Virus record (IMG/VR): IMGVR_UViG_3300047678_000830
Location: 1 to 28,880 of that record
Reading direction: 5' to 3' (one strand)
From: a virus
Length of the DNA: 28,880 nucleotides
Shown piece by piece: positions 1 through 5,880 of this stretch. The position numbers and the translations under genes were made by a program. The notes under the pieces are model-generated. The model was not told the origin of the DNA. It saw nothing but the letters and a program-made list of their open reading frames with translations, and did not search any database. The stretch's first letter is position 1; each line of letters begins with the position of its first letter.

Positions 1-129
1 ATGCAAAAAATTTTAATAGAACTAAATAAAAAAATTAGCCAAAATTTAAAAGATAAATTGAATGAGCAGGAAAGTATTGATGAAAATACTCAATTTATAA
101 ATTGGTTAACCGAAGAGAAAGGAAAATAA
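1..129 (+). CDS. Small hypothetical protein, possibly 5'-truncated
   Basis: This 42-residue frame starts with an ATG at the first base of the window, so the true start may lie upstream. The peptide is rich in Lys, Glu, Asn and Ile, has no Cys or hydrophobic segment, and ends in an acidic stretch (WLTEEKGK). Its stop overlaps the next ATG (TAATG), which indicates translational coupling and supports it as a real gene. I do not recognise a family. Its position at the head of the recombination block suggests an early accessory protein, but this is only context. Confidence 0.45.
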   Translation: MQKILIELNKKISQNLKDKLNEQESIDENTQFINWLTEEKGK

Positions 130-212
130 TGCTTTCAGCAGATTATAATAATTTAACCGCCAAGGAATTAGATGGCGAAGTATTAGAGGAAATAGATTAT
201 GAAGACCAATAA
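129..212 (+). CDS. 27-residue acidic peptide
   Basis: A short frame (MLSADYNNLTAKELDGEVLE then EIDYEDQ) that begins in a TAATG overlap with the preceding gene and overlaps the start of the annealing-protein gene by 14 bases. The peptide is strongly acidic. The tight overlap at both ends is the main argument for translation. It may act mainly to couple translation of the downstream Rad52-like gene, which has no Shine-Dalgarno sequence. No family recognised. Confidence 0.35.
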   Translation: MLSADYNNLTAKELDGEVLEEIDYEDQ

Positions 213-1005
213 AAAAAGCGCCCCGACTAAGAAGCGCTTAAGGAAACAACCTAAGAAAATTGTAGCAAAGAAAAATCAGAATAGCAATATGGCTTTGGCC
301 ACAGTTTCTTATGCAGATATTATTTCACCTATAACTCATGATAGCTCTTTAAGTTTAGTTAAATCCTACTTTCCGGAAAAAGTTATAAAATTTATCATTC
401 AACCTACACCTAGAAAATTCATACAGCAAAGACCTGGACCTGGCGGAAAACAGTTTGATTATGTTTCCGGATGGTATGCAAAAAAATGTGCTAACTACGC
501 TTTCGGTTTTAACCACAGTTTTGAGATTAAGAGTAAAGAGATCTGCGGTACATCAGCAATAGTTGAAGGCAGGTTTATTGTCACGGATCCAAAAACCGGT
601 AAAGAGATTTTTCACAAAGATGATATTGGCGGACATAAAATTAGATTTATTATAGGCAAAGCATCTACCGCTGAAAATGCTGTTGATGTGGCAAATGATT
701 ATAAGAGTGCCGCCACAGACGCTTTAAAACGTTGTATGGCTCAAATTGGATTCTTTATGGACGTTTACGGGGTAGGGGAAGCTAAGGATGATGGAAATTA
801 TACAAACGGTCGTCCTCAAGAAGATTTTGTAGAAGGTTCAAATATTCATGTAGCAGAAATTAAACCTGTATCTAAAACTAATGAAGTTACGGTAGAGTAT
901 GAATGCGAAAGTTGCGCTGAAGGTATATCACAAGCAGAAGCAGAATATAGCAAAAAAATATTTAAAAGACGATTGTGCAGAAATTGTCAGAAAGCTAAAC
1001 GCTAA
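199..1005 (+). CDS. Rad52-like single-strand annealing protein with C-terminal zinc ribbon
   Basis: Likely a phage recombinase that anneals complementary single strands during recombination-dependent replication and repair. After a Lys-rich tail (residues 1-30), the core runs to about residue 200. Its signature is the region around YVSGWYAKKCANYAFGFNHS, then SAATDALKRCMAQIGFFMDV, which matches the Rad52/Rad22 fold pattern in which a conserved DALKR-like helix follows the beta-sheet. The C-terminus has two Cys pairs (CESC and CRNC) that look like a zinc ribbon, an uncommon addition. The stop overlaps the start of the nuclease gene by one base, the usual SSAP-exonuclease pairing. Family membership is from pattern recall. 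The start at 199 is chosen for its overlap with the upstream peptide; an internal Met at residue 31 is an alternative. Confidence 0.8.
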   Translation: MKTNKKSAPTKKRLRKQPKKIVAKKNQNSNMALATVSYADIISPITHDSSLSLVKSYFPEKVIKFIIQPTPRKFIQQRPGPGGKQFDYVSGWYAKKCANYAFGFNHSFEIKSKEICGTSAIVEGRFIVTDPKTGKEIFHKDDIGGHKIRFIIGKASTAENAVDVANDYKSAATDALKRCMAQIGFFMDVYGVGEAKDDGNYTNGRPQEDFVEGSNIHVAEIKPVSKTNEVTVEYECESCAEGISQAEAEYSKKIFKRRLCRNCQKAKR

Positions 1006-1907
1006 TGTCCGAATTTGAATTGACAGAATTATATAAAGGTAAAGTTCAACTTAAATTTTTCCCCGGATCTCATCAATATTGGGTTTCAGTAAATGGAAGT
1101 CCATTTAAAAGAAAAACAGGATCCACAACCTATATTGGAATTAAAGACAAAAGCCGACCCTTAGGAATTTGGCAGCAAGAATTAACAGCAGGTTTTTTAT
1201 TTGACTGTATTAAAGATAAGGTAAAAATTGATGAAGAAAAAGCTGTTGAGGCAGTTATCCAATGTGAAATTGCTAAAGACAAAGCCGCTGATATTGGTAG
1301 CGAAATTCATGCTTGGATTGAAGGCTATATAAGGCATAAATTAAAACAGCCAGGATTTGAAAATTTGCCAGATATGCCTAAATATCCGGAAGCAATTATC
1401 GGTACTAATTCCTTTTTTGAATGGGAAAAAAAACATAAAGTTAAATTCTTGTCTACTGAAACACCTGTTTATTCTTTAGAGCATGACTATTGTGGTATTG
1501 AAGATTTTACAGCAATTATTGATGACGAGTTTACCGACAATGATTTTAAAACGAGTAATGGATTGTATAACGGAGTTAGGGCACAAACTGCATCGTATGC
1601 CATGGCCCGAATGGAAAATGGGGGACGTAAGACACAGGGACGTTGGGCGATTAGATTGGCAAAATATGACGAGAAAGAATACATGAAGCGTGAATTACGA
1701 AAAAAGGAAATTAAAAAAATTATTGCAAAAATTAAAGGGGTTGCTTATAAAGAAAGCGAGATAAGACCATACGAAGTTTTTGAAGCAAAATATTTAGACG
1801 ATAAAAAAAGCTTCATTGAACGTGACTTTAAAGCTTTTCTAAATATGAAAGCTATCCATGAATGGGATAAAGAAACCGATCCTTTTTATCAAAAAGAAAA
1901 TTGGTAG
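1005..1907 (+). CDS. PD-(D/E)XK exonuclease, partner of the annealing protein
   Basis: Predicted 5'-3' exonuclease of the lambda Exo/RecB-like nuclease superfamily, making the single strands used by the upstream Rad52-like protein. Visible catalytic elements are GSEIHAWIE (residues 98-106, Glu near 100 and 106), Glu152, GIEDFTAIIDD (Asp167), the DFK core with Lys182, and the downstream QTASYAMA helix (Gln194, Tyr198). Order and spacing fit the family: acidic residue, D, then (D/E)XK, then QxxxY. Length of 300 residues is normal. Translation is coupled to the SSAP through a TAATG overlap. The Lys-rich tail after residue 225 is unassigned. Fold confidence is high; polarity and exact family are inferred from the pairing. 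Confidence 0.82.
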   Translation: MSEFELTELYKGKVQLKFFPGSHQYWVSVNGSPFKRKTGSTTYIGIKDKSRPLGIWQQELTAGFLFDCIKDKVKIDEEKAVEAVIQCEIAKDKAADIGSEIHAWIEGYIRHKLKQPGFENLPDMPKYPEAIIGTNSFFEWEKKHKVKFLSTETPVYSLEHDYCGIEDFTAIIDDEFTDNDFKTSNGLYNGVRAQTASYAMARMENGGRKTQGRWAIRLAKYDEKEYMKRELRKKEIKKIIAKIKGVAYKESEIRPYEVFEAKYLDDKKSFIERDFKAFLNMKAIHEWDKETDPFYQKENW

Positions 1908-1915
1908 TTTTCTTA

Positions 1916-1948
1916 CTCCCCGCGCAACCTCCTCGGTTGTAGGGGGAG
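1916..1948 (+). promoter_or_regulatory. Two-tier RNA hairpin between nuclease and zinc-ribbon genes
   Basis: CTCCCC (1916-1921) pairs with GGGGAG (1943-1948), and an inner CAACC (1925-1929) pairs with GGTTG (1935-1939) around the loop TCCTC. No U-tract follows, so it does not look like a simple terminator. The downstream stretch AAATTAAAAT before the next ATG also occurs after the hairpin at 7418-7452. It could be an mRNA-processing, stability or protein-binding site. Confidence 0.6.
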
Positions 1949-1964
1949 ATAAGCAAATTAAAAT

Positions 1965-2162
1965 ATGAAACTAAAATGGAAAAACCTAAACTCAAATTTA
2001 TGCCCTCAATGCGGTAAACCATTAACCGTAATGACTAAAAATGCTTTCTGTATTCCTGAATGTGGATTTAATATTTGGCGCGATAAAATGGAGCAGATTA
2101 AATACAACATTGCGAACGGAATTTATCAAGGACGAAGAAATTTTGAACAAGGTAGAGGTTAA
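1965..2162 (+). CDS. Small zinc-ribbon protein
   Basis: A 65-residue protein with CPQCGKPL (Cys13, Cys16) and CIPECGFNIW (Cys29, Cys33), a plausible four-Cys zinc site of the ribbon/topoisomerase-finger type. A basic, Gly/Arg-rich tail could contact nucleic acid. It sits between the nuclease and the replication initiator. Biochemical role unknown; DNA or RNA binding is an inference from the finger. The start follows an A-rich leader without Shine-Dalgarno. Confidence 0.6.
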   Translation: MKLKWKNLNSNLCPQCGKPLTVMTKNAFCIPECGFNIWRDKMEQIKYNIANGIYQGRRNFEQGRG

Positions 2163-2185
2163 AAACAAATTAATCAAACAAAAAT

Positions 2186-2953
2186 ATGGCTCAAAGAAGA
2201 ATGTTTAGTCCTCAAATAATTGACAGTGACGCATTTTTAGATATGCCATCATCCGCACAATCTCTTTATTTCCATTTAGGAATGAGAGCCGATGATGATG
2301 GATTTGTAGGAAATCCCCGAAAGATTTTAAAAATAATTAATAGCAGTGAAGATGATTTAAGAATACTTTTAGCAAAAGCATTTATCTTGACTTTTGAGAG
2401 CGGAATCATCGTAATAAAGCACTGGCGAATTAATAATTTAATTCGTAAAGATTGGTATAAAGAAACAGCTTATTTAGAAGAAAAAGCACAATTAAACATT
2501 AAAGAAAATGGATCTTATAGCTTGTCAAAAGAGGCTTATGATAAAGAAGAAAATGCTGTTTTCGTTAACGAGAATGTAACGAAACCGACACATAGGTTAG
2601 GTAAGGTTAGTTTAGATAAGAATACAATTGACTTTGAAAAATTCTGGAACATCTACCCAAAAAAGGTTGAGAAAAAAAAGTCAGAAGTTAAGTGGAATAG
2701 TTTAAAACTAGAAACTCAAGAGCTTATTTTAAAGGATTTACCGGAAAGAATTAAATGCGAACAATGGCAAAAAGGTTTTATTTTAAACCCAATGACTTAC
2801 TTGAACGGAGAGCGTTGGAATGATCAAATTGTAAACCCTACTGCAGCGCGAACTACTGAAAGATGGGTCCCGCCAGTTGATGACAGAGCACCGATTGATT
2901 CCGTTGGCCGTCAAAAATTTAATCAAATGAAAGAAGCTTTTAAATTAAAATAA
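2186..2953 (+). CDS. Phage replisome organizer / replication initiation protein
   Basis: The N-terminus (MAQRRMFSPQIIDSDAFLDM, then YFHLGMRADDDGFV and the GIIVIKHWRINNLIRKD segment) matches the phage replisome-organizer N-terminal winged-helix family that binds the phage origin and recruits the replicative helicase or its loader. The C-terminal part (residues about 150-215, FWNIYPKKVEKKKSEVKW, then FILNPMTYLNGERWND) matches the domain that follows it in many phage initiators. This family is typical of low-GC Gram-positive phages. Origins of such phages often lie in or near the gene; I found no clear iteron array here. Length of 255 residues is normal. Recognition is strong, from memory of the family. 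Confidence 0.85.
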   Translation: MAQRRMFSPQIIDSDAFLDMPSSAQSLYFHLGMRADDDGFVGNPRKILKIINSSEDDLRILLAKAFILTFESGIIVIKHWRINNLIRKDWYKETAYLEEKAQLNIKENGSYSLSKEAYDKEENAVFVNENVTKPTHRLGKVSLDKNTIDFEKFWNIYPKKVEKKKSEVKWNSLKLETQELILKDLPERIKCEQWQKGFILNPMTYLNGERWNDQIVNPTAARTTERWVPPVDDRAPIDSVGRQKFNQMKEAFKLK

Positions 2954-2959
2954 AAATAT

Positions 2960-3355
2960 ATGGTAAAAATAACCCCGGTATTTTACGGCGAAACAAAAGA
3001 TGGAAAGTTAGTTTTAGAAAAGCCAGAAAGATACCAAACATACATAAAATCAATCGGCAATCGAAAAGTTGTAATGGTTTTAAAAACTCCGAAGAAGCCG
3101 CGCAGCTTAAACCAGAATGATTATTATTGGGCGGTTGTAGTTCAGATGATAGCCGATGAAACTGGTTTTACTCCAGACGAAGCTCACGAAGCAATTAAAT
3201 GGTTGTTTTTAAGAAAGCAACTCGGAAATATTTTTACAGTCCGCAGCACCTCAATTTTAAATACCATTGAGTTTGAAAATTATGTGGAACAAGTGAGAAT
3301 TTGGGCGCAGACAGAATTAAATATTAAAATTCCCTTGCCAAACGAAATAGAATGA
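2960..3355 (+). CDS. NinB/Orf-like recombination-associated protein
   Basis: A 131-residue protein with a central RSLNQNDYYWAVVVQMIADE motif followed by TGFTPDEAHEAIKWLFL and a C-terminal EFENYVEQVRIWAQTEL helix. The R-S-L-x-Q-N-x-Y-Y-W start of the helical domain is typical of a very widespread phage family related to NinB/lambda Orf, thought to help load or displace recombination proteins on single-stranded DNA. The start of the methyltransferase overlaps its end by four bases (ATGA). Location between initiator and methyltransferase is usual. The NinB link is from recall and is not certain. Confidence 0.6.
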   Translation: MVKITPVFYGETKDGKLVLEKPERYQTYIKSIGNRKVVMVLKTPKKPRSLNQNDYYWAVVVQMIADETGFTPDEAHEAIKWLFLRKQLGNIFTVRSTSILNTIEFENYVEQVRIWAQTELNIKIPLPNEIE

Positions 3356-4416
3356 AACATATAGATTTATTTTCCGGTATTGGAGGTTTTGCTCTTGCCG
3401 TCGATACAGTATGGCCCGAGAGTGAGCATATGTTTTGTGACTTTGATCCGTTTTGTCAGCAAATATTAAAAAAGCATTGGCCTAATTCAAAAATTTATGG
3501 AGACATCAGGACTATTACCAACGCCGGAAGCAAAAAACAGCGAGGGATATCAGACAGCTCACGGGAAGAAATATCCGCGCCTTGGAGCAGTTGTGACATC
3601 CTCACAGGCGGGTTCCCCTGCCAGCCATTCAGTGCCGCAGGAAAAAGAAAAGGCACAGAAGATAACCGTTACCTCTGGCCAGAGATGTTTAGAATTATAT
3701 CAACTTTCAAACCGACATGGGTCATTGCTGAAAACGTGCGTGGCCTCGTTACTTGGAACGAGGGAATGGTACTCGAGCAAGTGTGCACTGATTTGGAAGG
3801 ACAAGGCTACGAAGTCCAACCGTTTATTATTCCAGCTGTCGCCGTCAACGCTCCCCACCGCCGGGACAGAATATGGTTTGTTGCCCACCGCGCAGGCAAT
3901 AGACGGTTCTGGGCAGGGTCGCCCTTTGAGACTGAAGAAAGACGGGCCACAGGATCCAAACAAGCCGGGGAGCTGGCGCGGGGACTTAAAAGATCACATA
4001 GCTCTGCTTCCGACACCAAGGGTGTCGGAAGCAGAGGGCGGGGTAGTAAAGAATGTGGAGATAAAAAATGGAAAATACAGTCGGGTGAACAAAAAGGGGG
4101 TGAGGTTTGGAGTAAAAATAAAGGACGTACTGGGAATGCTGCCGACTCCGAGATCAAGAGAGGGCAACGCAGGGAGCCCAGGGAGCCTACACAACTTAAA
4201 GAAAAATTATTTAGACGGGACAATTCAAGAAACTGGGATGACAGCTGGCTTGAAGTTGCAACCGAGCTTTGTGGAGTGGATGATGGGTTACCCGTCGGGG
4301 TGGACGGATTTAAACTTACTAAAGCCGGGCACCGAACACAAAGATTAAAAGCATTAGGGAATAGTATTGTGCCACAGGTGGCAATAGAAATAATGAAATC
4401 AATAAAATGCGCTTAA
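3352..4416 (+). CDS. C5-cytosine-specific DNA methyltransferase
   Basis: Transfers a methyl group from S-adenosylmethionine to cytosine C5, probably protecting phage DNA against restriction. Canonical motifs are all present: I (DLFSGIGGF, residues 5-13), IV (GGFPCQPFS with catalytic Cys90), VI (ENVR, 127-130), VIII (HRRDRIWFVA, 169-178) and X (ALGNSIVPQVA near 335). Between VIII and X lies a target-recognition region (about 180-300) of low-complexity, charged sequence. Residues 58-78 are an unusual insertion before motif IV. Both odd regions coincide with a second long open frame inside the gene (3497-4348). Hand-counted GC in 3541-3660 is 67 of 120 bases, well above flanking genes. No cognate restriction enzyme is visible. 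Target sequence cannot be read. Confidence 0.93.
   Translation: MKHIDLFSGIGGFALAVDTVWPESEHMFCDFDPFCQQILKKHWPNSKIYGDIRTITNAGSKKQRGISDSSREEISAPWSSCDILTGGFPCQPFSAAGKRKGTEDNRYLWPEMFRIISTFKPTWVIAENVRGLVTWNEGMVLEQVCTDLEGQGYEVQPFIIPAVAVNAPHRRDRIWFVAHRAGNRRFWAGSPFETEERRATGSKQAGELARGLKRSHSSASDTKGVGSRGRGSKECGDKKWKIQSGEQKGGEVWSKNKGRTGNAADSEIKRGQRREPREPTQLKEKLFRRDNSRNWDDSWLEVATELCGVDDGLPVGVDGFKLTKAGHRTQRLKALGNSIVPQVAIEIMKSIKCA
3497..4348 (+). CDS. LPTP-repeat protein encoded in an alternative frame inside the methyltransferase gene
   Basis: A 283-residue open frame, +1 relative to the methyltransferase, fully contained in it. Its product looks protein-like and not random: the motif (L/M)LPT(P/A) recurs four times (about residues 7, 130, 172 and 215), there is a WYSSKCALIWKDKATKSNRL segment followed by LLFQLSPSTLPTAGTEYG, and it ends with SFVEWMMGYPSGWTDL. 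I recall the same LPTP repeats, the TWK...RLLFQL block and the terminal VEWLMGxPxGWTDL signature in many phage proteins annotated as hypothetical or as methyltransferase-associated. Function is unknown. The ATG at 3497 has no Shine-Dalgarno sequence, so the start is uncertain. Recognition is from memory and needs a database search. Confidence 0.62.
   Translation: METSGLLPTPEAKNSEGYQTAHGKKYPRLGAVVTSSQAGSPASHSVPQEKEKAQKITVTSGQRCLELYQLSNRHGSLLKTCVASLLGTREWYSSKCALIWKDKATKSNRLLFQLSPSTLPTAGTEYGLLPTAQAIDGSGQGRPLRLKKDGPQDPNKPGSWRGDLKDHIALLPTPRVSEAEGGVVKNVEIKNGKYSRVNKKGVRFGVKIKDVLGMLPTPRSREGNAGSPGSLHNLKKNYLDGTIQETGMTAGLKLQPSFVEWMMGYPSGWTDLNLLKPGTEHKD
4002..4036. repeat. Perfect 16-bp inverted repeat within the dual-coding region
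   Basis: CTCTGCTTCCGACACC (4002-4017) and its exact reverse complement (4021-4036) flank a 3-base centre, AAG. In the methyltransferase frame it encodes SASDTKGVGSR; in the second frame it encodes LLPTPRVSEAE. A stem this long and GC-rich inside coding sequence would form a stable mRNA hairpin or a cruciform. Confidence 0.9.
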
Positions 4417-4736
4417 TATCACAAAAAGTAAAAAAACAAATTGATGCAGATCCTTTTTACCACCGCTGTTGCCTAGCAGATGAAAATTGTGATGGCCGAG
4501 TAGAAATGCATCATAACCTAATTTACGCCGGACAACAGCAAGATTATAAATTTTGTATTCTACCAGTTTGCGCAAACTTCCATCATAAAAACGAAAAGCG
4601 CGAAGACATCCGGGACAAATTAGACTGGATAATGTTACAAAGAACTGACCTTAATTTTTTAATCAAAACTTTTCCTAGAAGAAATTGGCTACAACTACAA
4701 AATTATTTACAACAAAAATTCAAATCAAAAATATGA
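4407..4736 (+). CDS. HNH-type endonuclease-like protein
   Basis: A 109-residue protein with CC...C at residues 21-28, then EMHHNL (His35, His36) and a late ILPVCANFHHKNEKRED segment, giving a beta-beta-alpha-metal HNH arrangement with Cys residues for structural zinc. Similar small HNH proteins sit next to phage replication and methyltransferase genes and may cut recombination intermediates or act in packaging. It overlaps the methyltransferase end by ten bases. The catalytic first His is probably the HH pair; the last His pair would complete metal binding. Exact subfamily unknown. Confidence 0.65.
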   Translation: MRLISQKVKKQIDADPFYHRCCLADENCDGRVEMHHNLIYAGQQQDYKFCILPVCANFHHKNEKREDIRDKLDWIMLQRTDLNFLIKTFPRRNWLQLQNYLQQKFKSKI

Positions 4737-4819
4737 AATGTCGAAACTTTGAAAAATGCAACAATTATATTTTCACCAGTAAAAAAAGAGCTTGCCTATT
4801 TAGAAGATATTTTGTTTGA
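4733..4819 (+). CDS. 28-residue Cys-containing peptide
   Basis: The frame starts in an ATGA overlap with the HNH stop and ends four bases before the ATG of the next gene, so it fills the gap exactly. The peptide begins MKCRNFEKCNNYIF and has Cys3, Cys9 and Cys21, reminiscent of half of a small zinc finger. No homologous family is recognised. Perfect packing at both ends is the main evidence. The competing explanation is a longer downstream gene starting at TTG 4749. Confidence 0.4.
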   Translation: MKCRNFEKCNNYIFTSKKRACLFRRYFV

Positions 4820-4823
4820 AGAA

Positions 4824-5240
4824 ATGCCAAACGACAAAGATAAATTGTGGCCGGAAAGATTTTTAAAAGCAATTAAACCTGGGGCAGATTTAAGTTTAAT
4901 TTTGCCAAAATTTTTTGTTTGGCAATTTGAAGATTCTAAAGTAGGTTTAATAACTTTAAAAGAGGTCACAGATGATAAGGAAGTTTTAGGGTTTTGCAAA
5001 GAAGTTGTCGCTTTATACAAAAAAACTATTGATGGTGAAAAAGTTTCAGAAAATGAATTTTATGAACTATATTTAAAAATCGATAGAAGTTTTGCTTGGG
5101 CTGAAGCTTGGGGTTGGGCTTGGGCTGGAGCTGGGACTTGGGCTTGGATTTGGGCTAGGGCTTGGGCTTGGACTGATTACGAAAAATATATTCTTATACA
5201 AACTGACAAACTAATTGAGCTTTTAGAAGAAGCAGAATAA
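4824..5240 (+). CDS. Trp-Ala repeat protein of unknown function
   Basis: The N-terminal part (PERFLKAIKPGADLSLILPK, then FFVWQFED) resembles a common phage family starting near this Met and continuing into an aromatic/Ala repeat. Here residues about 89-118 (SFAWAEAWGWAWAGAGTWAW, then IWARAWAWTDY) contain nine Trp alternating with small residues, followed by a LIQTDKLIELLEEAE helix. In relatives I recall the repeat as Ala-Tyr or Ala-Trp runs of varying length. Function is unknown. I chose ATG 4824 because it follows the small upstream frame and fits the family start. TTG 4749 would extend it to 163 residues in the same frame. Confidence 0.65.
   Translation: MPNDKDKLWPERFLKAIKPGADLSLILPKFFVWQFEDSKVGLITLKEVTDDKEVLGFCKEVVALYKKTIDGEKVSENEFYELYLKIDRSFAWAEAWGWAWAGAGTWAWIWARAWAWTDYEKYILIQTDKLIELLEEAE
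5093..5171 (+). repeat. G-rich imperfect hexamer repeat (TTGGGC-like) encoding Trp-Ala
   Basis: Nine runs of three or four G, at 5098, 5110, 5116, 5122, 5133, 5140, 5152, 5158 and 5164, lie within 69 bases on the coding strand. They are separated by 2-9 bases, mostly as TTGGGC units. The repeat encodes alternating Trp and Ala. Several loops exceed seven bases, so a canonical G-quadruplex is borderline, but a long-loop quadruplex in mRNA or the displaced strand is possible. Slippage would add or remove Trp-Ala units in frame. Confidence 0.8.
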
Positions 5241-5250
5241 AAAAACATTT

Positions 5251-5718
5251 ATGAAACTAATCAACTGTAAAAATTTACTTAAAGTAGGTATGGAAGTTAA
5301 GGAGGTGAGGGGAGGATATGTGAGTGAGTGTATACAACTTCAAAATGGACAAACTGTTACAATAACAAGAATAAATGAGGATGGTGTTTGGTTTAATACC
5401 TGTCCTCATTCTTGGACTGAGAATATCGAACTAGCCCTAACCCCAAGCTGGGATAACCTTTATGTCGGATTGACAATAGTTCACCCAGACGGAACTAAAG
5501 ATAAAATATTGGAAGTATTTCCAAGCGGTAAAACATTTATGAGAAGTTGTTGGTCGGGTCATGCTAATTGGGAAACTATTGCAGGAGACATCCACCACAT
5601 AGAAGAGGCGAAACGCCTTGGCTGGAAAATTATGGAAGCTGAGGAAGAAGAAACAATAGAGGTTTTAGGTAAAAAATATAACAAGGAAAAAGTAATTAAA
5701 GCGTTAGAGGGGATATGA
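5251..5718 (+). CDS. Hypothetical protein, last gene of the early block
   Basis: A 155-residue soluble protein. The N-terminal half looks beta-rich, with two similar units: VKEVRGGYVSECIQLQNGQT and LTIVHPDGTKDKILEVFPSG, suggestive of small barrel repeats. An acidic linker (EAEEEETIEV) leads to LGKKYNKEKVIKALEGI, a short C-terminal motif I have seen ending many small phage proteins. No catalytic residues recognised. Purine-rich AAGGAGGTGAGGGGAGGA at 5298-5315 lies inside the gene upstream of an in-frame GTG and could allow a second, shorter product. Function unknown. Confidence 0.6.
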   Translation: MKLINCKNLLKVGMEVKEVRGGYVSECIQLQNGQTVTITRINEDGVWFNTCPHSWTENIELALTPSWDNLYVGLTIVHPDGTKDKILEVFPSGKTFMRSCWSGHANWETIAGDIHHIEEAKRLGWKIMEAEEEETIEVLGKKYNKEKVIKALEGI

Positions 5719-5726
5719 AATATTTA

Positions 5727-5788
5727 TTAACACCTTATTAATTCATCCTCTATCCTAGCCGTCAGGGGGTGGATTAATAAGGTGTTAA
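5727..5788. repeat. Long 25-bp imperfect inverted repeat (hairpin)
   Basis: Bases 5727-5751 pair with 5764-5788: an outer 19-bp AT-rich stem (one G-U pair) continues into an inner TCCTCT/AGGGGG stem, leaving the loop 5752-5763. It lies in the 162-base gap between the early block and a strong promoter. No U-tract follows on either strand. It could insulate the early transcript, act as a processing site, or be a replication or recombination structure. Confidence 0.85.
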
Positions 5789-5791
5789 GGC

Positions 5792-5820
5792 TTGCATTAA
5801 TGCTCATTTTATGCTAATAT
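5792..5820 (+). promoter_or_regulatory. Sigma70-type promoter with extended -10
   Basis: TTGCAT (5792-5797), a 17-base spacer, and TGCTAATAT giving an extended -10 hexamer TAATAT at 5815-5820. Transcription would start near 5827. It drives the block beginning at 5881, through the terminator-like hairpin at 5845-5880. Confidence 0.65.
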
Positions 5821-5844
5821 TATTATATAATTTAATAGAAAAAG

Positions 5845-5880
5845 ACGGCTACGCTATTTTAGTGTGAGCCGTATTTTTTT
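5845..5880 (+). terminator. Intrinsic terminator between promoter and first start codon
   Basis: ACGGCT (5845-5850) pairs with AGCCGT (5867-5872), extended by ACGCT/AGTGT with one bulged G, around the loop ATTTT; a run of seven T (5874-5880) follows. It ends directly before the ATG at 5881. Transcription from the promoter at 5792 would give a short RNA of about 50 bases unless the terminator is read through. Confidence 0.75.

Noticed and set aside
2186-2953. Replication origin iterons in the replisome organizer gene
   Set aside because: I looked for tandem direct repeats in the gene, as known in relatives, and saw none convincing.
3807-4223. 138-residue reverse frame inside the methyltransferase
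   Set aside because: Although long, its Ser/Leu/Pro-rich product lacks motifs and follows from the higher GC and the two forward frames; the +1 forward frame is the convincing second gene.
4749-4823. Programmed frameshift joining the 28-residue peptide to the Trp-Ala gene
   Set aside because: The short frame ends cleanly before ATG 4824 and no slippery heptamer with a downstream structure is evident.
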